Shown here piece after piece: positions 62,457 to 64,000 of a stretch of DNA of 64,000 nt. The notes below the pieces were generated by a model. The model had not been told where the DNA came from. It made no database searches and saw nothing but the letters and a program-made list of their open reading frames with translations. Made by a program: the position numbers and the translations under genes. Positions within the stretch are counted from its first letter, which is position 1. The number at the start of each line of letters is the position of its first letter. Where the stretch lies: positions 186,001-250,000 of the forward strand of contig CAWDLN010000006.1 of assembly GCA_963803115.1 (NCBI GenBank), written 5' to 3'. This stretch comes from DATBGZ01 sp963803115 (GTDB taxonomy: Bacteria; Actinomycetota; Actinomycetes; Mycobacteriales; Micromonosporaceae).

Positions 62457-63101
62457 TCATCGCAGCGGTACGCCCGTGACCAAGAAGTACATCCGCCGGC
62501 CCGCGTTGACCGCGTGATCGGCGTAGCGCTCATAGAAGCGGCCGAGCATGGCTCCGTCAATCGCCGATTCGACCCCGTCCAGCCAGGCCGCCCCCAGAAG
62601 GATCACGAATAGCCCCTCGTTGAGGCGATCCATCTCGTCGTCGTCGAGACCGAGCGTCGCCGCGTCCACGGCATCTGGGGTCGCGAGGATCGAACTGATC
62701 TTGCCGGCGATGCGGTCGGCCACGGCGGCCATGTCCTGGATCACACTGACCAAGCTCTCCGGTACGGCCGGGAACGGGCTGCGTCGCAGGCCCACCTTGG
62801 CGACGTGTTTGGCCAGGTCACCCATTCGCTCGAGGTCAGCCGCGATGTGCAGCGCGGTGAACAGCAGCCGAAGGTCGGACGCGACCGGCGCCTGGCGGGC
62901 CAGCAGCCCGTACACGCGCTCCTCGACGCGGGCGTGGTGTTCATTGACCACGGCGTCGCTCTCGATCACCTTCTCGGCGAGGTCACGGTCGGCGCCCAGA
63001 AGGGACGCGGTTGCTTGGCTCATGGCATCCCGCACGGCGTCGGCCATCGCCACGAGGATCCGGCTCACATCCTCGAGTTCGGCCTGGTACTCGGCACGCA
63101 T
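62457..63101 (-). CDS. phoU: PhoU family phosphate-signalling protein (copy 2)
   Basis: 214 aa from ATG 63101 (an in-frame codon at 63110 is a weaker start). Closely related to copy 1 along its whole length: ALHIAADLERMGDLAKHVAK, ADRIAGKISSILATPDAV and RFYERYADHAVNAGRRMYF. It is first in the operon, nearest the candidate PHO box and divergent from the SenX3/PhoR-type kinase, the usual place of phoU in this group. Confidence 0.95.
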   Translation of the reverse strand: MRAEYQAELEDVSRILVAMADAVRDAMSQATASLLGADRDLAEKVIESDAVVNEHHARVEERVYGLLARQAPVASDLRLLFTALHIAADLERMGDLAKHVAKVGLRRSPFPAVPESLVSVIQDMAAVADRIAGKISSILATPDAVDAATLGLDDDEMDRLNEGLFVILLGAAWLDGVESAIDGAMLGRFYERYADHAVNAGRRMYFLVTGVPLR

Positions 63102-63144
63102 CCAACCCACCCTTCAGAGCGCCACAACCCTATGTGCACCCCGA

Positions 63145-63170
63145 GTTCACCTCAGTGAACTCAAGTGAAC
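63145..63170 (-). promoter_or_regulatory. Candidate PHO box
   Basis: On the minus strand GTTCACTTGA GTTCACTGAG form a direct repeat of GTTCAC with 10-nt spacing (63170 to 63151), followed by GTGAAC, an inverted copy. Streptomyces PHO boxes are GTTCACC repeats with 11-nt spacing. Position between phoU and the kinase supports PhoP binding; the 10-nt spacing is a caution. Confidence 0.5.
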
Positions 63171-63265
63171 CCAGGCATGCTCAGAAATGAACATCAGACG
63201 ACAAGCTCCCAGTTTGTCCACCTCGGTGGCGTGGCGTGGTTAACGTGCCGCCTACCATCGGCGGC

Positions 63266-64000
63266 GTGGAGTGGGCGAAGAGCTGGACCCGCCGACCCGA
63301 CCGGACGCCGGAGCGGATTGCCGCCGAGGCGCTGGACGCCCTGCGGGTCGGTGTGCTGGTGCTCGACGCCGCCGATCGCCCTGTGGTGGCCAACCCGGCC
63401 GCTGTCGACCTTGGACTCATCCGCAGCGGCGACCAGGTTCACCCTGTAATTCGTACGCTTGCCGGCCAGGTCCGCCGCAGCGGCGTGCGGCGCGAGGTCG
63501 AGCTTGATCTGCCGCGCGGGACGGGACGGCAGCTCGCCGGCGAGCCCCTTGGTGTACATGTACGGGTGACCGCGCTCACCGGTGCCGAATACGAACCCGG
63601 CCACGTGGCCATCGAGGCGTCCGACGTCACGGAGGCGCACCGGGTGGCCCGCGTGCGCCGCGACTTCGTGGCGAACGTGAGCCACGAGCTCAAAACGCCG
63701 GTCGGTGCCCTCGCGTTGCTCGCGGAGACCCTGCTGGAGGCGGCCGACGATCCGGAGGCGTCTCGGCGGTTCGCCGAGCGAATCCACCACGAATCCCAGC
63801 GGTTGGCCCGGCTGGTGAAGGAGTTGCTCGAGCTGTCACGGCTGCAGGGCGCTGATCCGCTGCCCACGCCGATGCCTGTGTCCGTCGATCGCATCGTCAG
63901 CGAGGTGGTCGACCGTACCCGCACGGGCGCGGCGGCGAAGAGCATCGATCTGACCTTCGCCGGAGCGCGAGGCCTGACCGTCTACGGCAATGAAGGTCAG
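63266..64000 (+). CDS. SenX3/PhoR-type sensor histidine kinase (partial, runs off window)
   Basis: At least 245 aa from GTG 63266 (GTG 63245 possible). A PAS-like region (LDALRVGVLVLDAADRPVVANPAAVDLGLI) and a linker precede the HisKA domain RRDFVANVSHELKTPVGALA, with the phosphorylated His in VSHELKTP. The sequence LARLVKELLELSRLQGADPLP follows. The ATPase part lies outside the window. Homologues have one or two membrane helices before the PAS region; here none is visible from either start, so the protein appears soluble or the start is misplaced. Confidence 0.9.
   Translation, partial: MEWAKSWTRRPDRTPERIAAEALDALRVGVLVLDAADRPVVANPAAVDLGLIRSGDQVHPVIRTLAGQVRRSGVRREVELDLPRGTGRQLAGEPLGVHVRVTALTGAEYEPGHVAIEASDVTEAHRVARVRRDFVANVSHELKTPVGALALLAETLLEAADDPEASRRFAERIHHESQRLARLVKELLELSRLQGADPLPTPMPVSVDRIVSEVVDRTRTGAAAKSIDLTFAGARGLTVYGNEGQ

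Noticed and set aside
1..64000. tRNA, rRNA, tmRNA or prophage/IS genes
   Set aside because: I saw no cloverleaf-like sequence, rRNA stretch, transposase or integrase signature; short RNAs could still be missed without a covariance search.

Overview
The window is 64 kb of high-GC actinobacterial chromosome. The gene order folC-side/ndk ... rne-rplU-rpmA-obg ... nadD-rsfS-phosphatase-degV-comEA-comEC ... holA-rpsT ... lepA ... hemW ... hrcA-dnaJ-rsmE ... phoH-ybeY-corC-era-recO-uppS follows the actinobacterial backbone known, for example, from Mycobacterium (Rv2445c to Rv2361c). An intergenic palindromic repeat at 12669-12724 resembles one I recall from Micromonospora/Salinispora sequences, and GTG starts, DUF3558-like lipoproteins, an LPXTG protein and a conservon-type histidine kinase also fit. 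I infer a member of Micromonosporaceae or a near relative; the species is not identifiable.

Layout. 1-13 kb: end of a membrane protein, VOC-domain protein (minus), EccE-like type VII secretion protein, ndk, a T-box-controlled ileS, lipoprotein, plsC-like acyltransferase, UbiA-type prenyltransferase (minus), radical SAM TIGR03960 protein and its DUF2344 partner. 13-20 kb: rne, lipoprotein, rplU-rpmA-obgE. 20-25 kb: trpS (minus) behind a complete tryptophan attenuator, then pepN overlapping nadD, and rsfS. 25-31 kb: phosphoglycerate-mutase-like phosphatase, lipoprotein, degV, comEA-comEC. 31-37.8 kb: an accessory block between comEC and holA, with an FMN dioxygenase-type enzyme, a frameshifted copy of the comEC 3' end, a truncated conservon (roadblock protein plus sensor kinase), a 15-bp tandem repeat and a lipoprotein. 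38-43 kb: holA, rpsT (minus, frameshifted), DUF4240 protein, lepA, Nudix, GlsB-type membrane protein. 43-48 kb: sortase-type surface protein, lysozyme-like secreted protein (minus, frameshifted), enoyl-CoA hydratase (minus), hemW (frameshifted), DUF4870 protein (minus). 48-59.7 kb: CIRCE-hrcA (frameshifted)-dnaJ-rsmE-HIT-phosphatase, HNH/DUF222 nuclease, serine beta-lactamase-like hydrolase, phoH-ybeY-corC-deaminase-like-era. 59.7-64 kb: acyltransferase remnant, very GC-rich and broken recO plus uppS, two tandem phoU genes (minus), and the start of a SenX3/PhoR-type kinase that runs off the window.

Regulation visible in the sequence: (i) a translational T-box with an AUC specifier upstream of ileS; (ii) a leader peptide with two adjacent Trp codons and mutually exclusive hairpins upstream of trpS; (iii) a perfect CIRCE operator upstream of hrcA; (iv) a candidate PHO box between phoU and the kinase. 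ileS and trpS are thus both controlled by aminoacyl-tRNA supply, by two unrelated RNA mechanisms.

Oddities: an 11-bp palindrome TCCACWGTGGA occurs at least seven times, far above expectation. A 47-55 bp dispersed repeat is present in two pairs. Single-base frameshifts break rpsT, hemW, hrcA, a lysozyme-like gene and recO/uppS; most of these are housekeeping genes, so sequence error is the first explanation to exclude. No tRNA, rRNA, CRISPR array, transposase or integrase was recognised.
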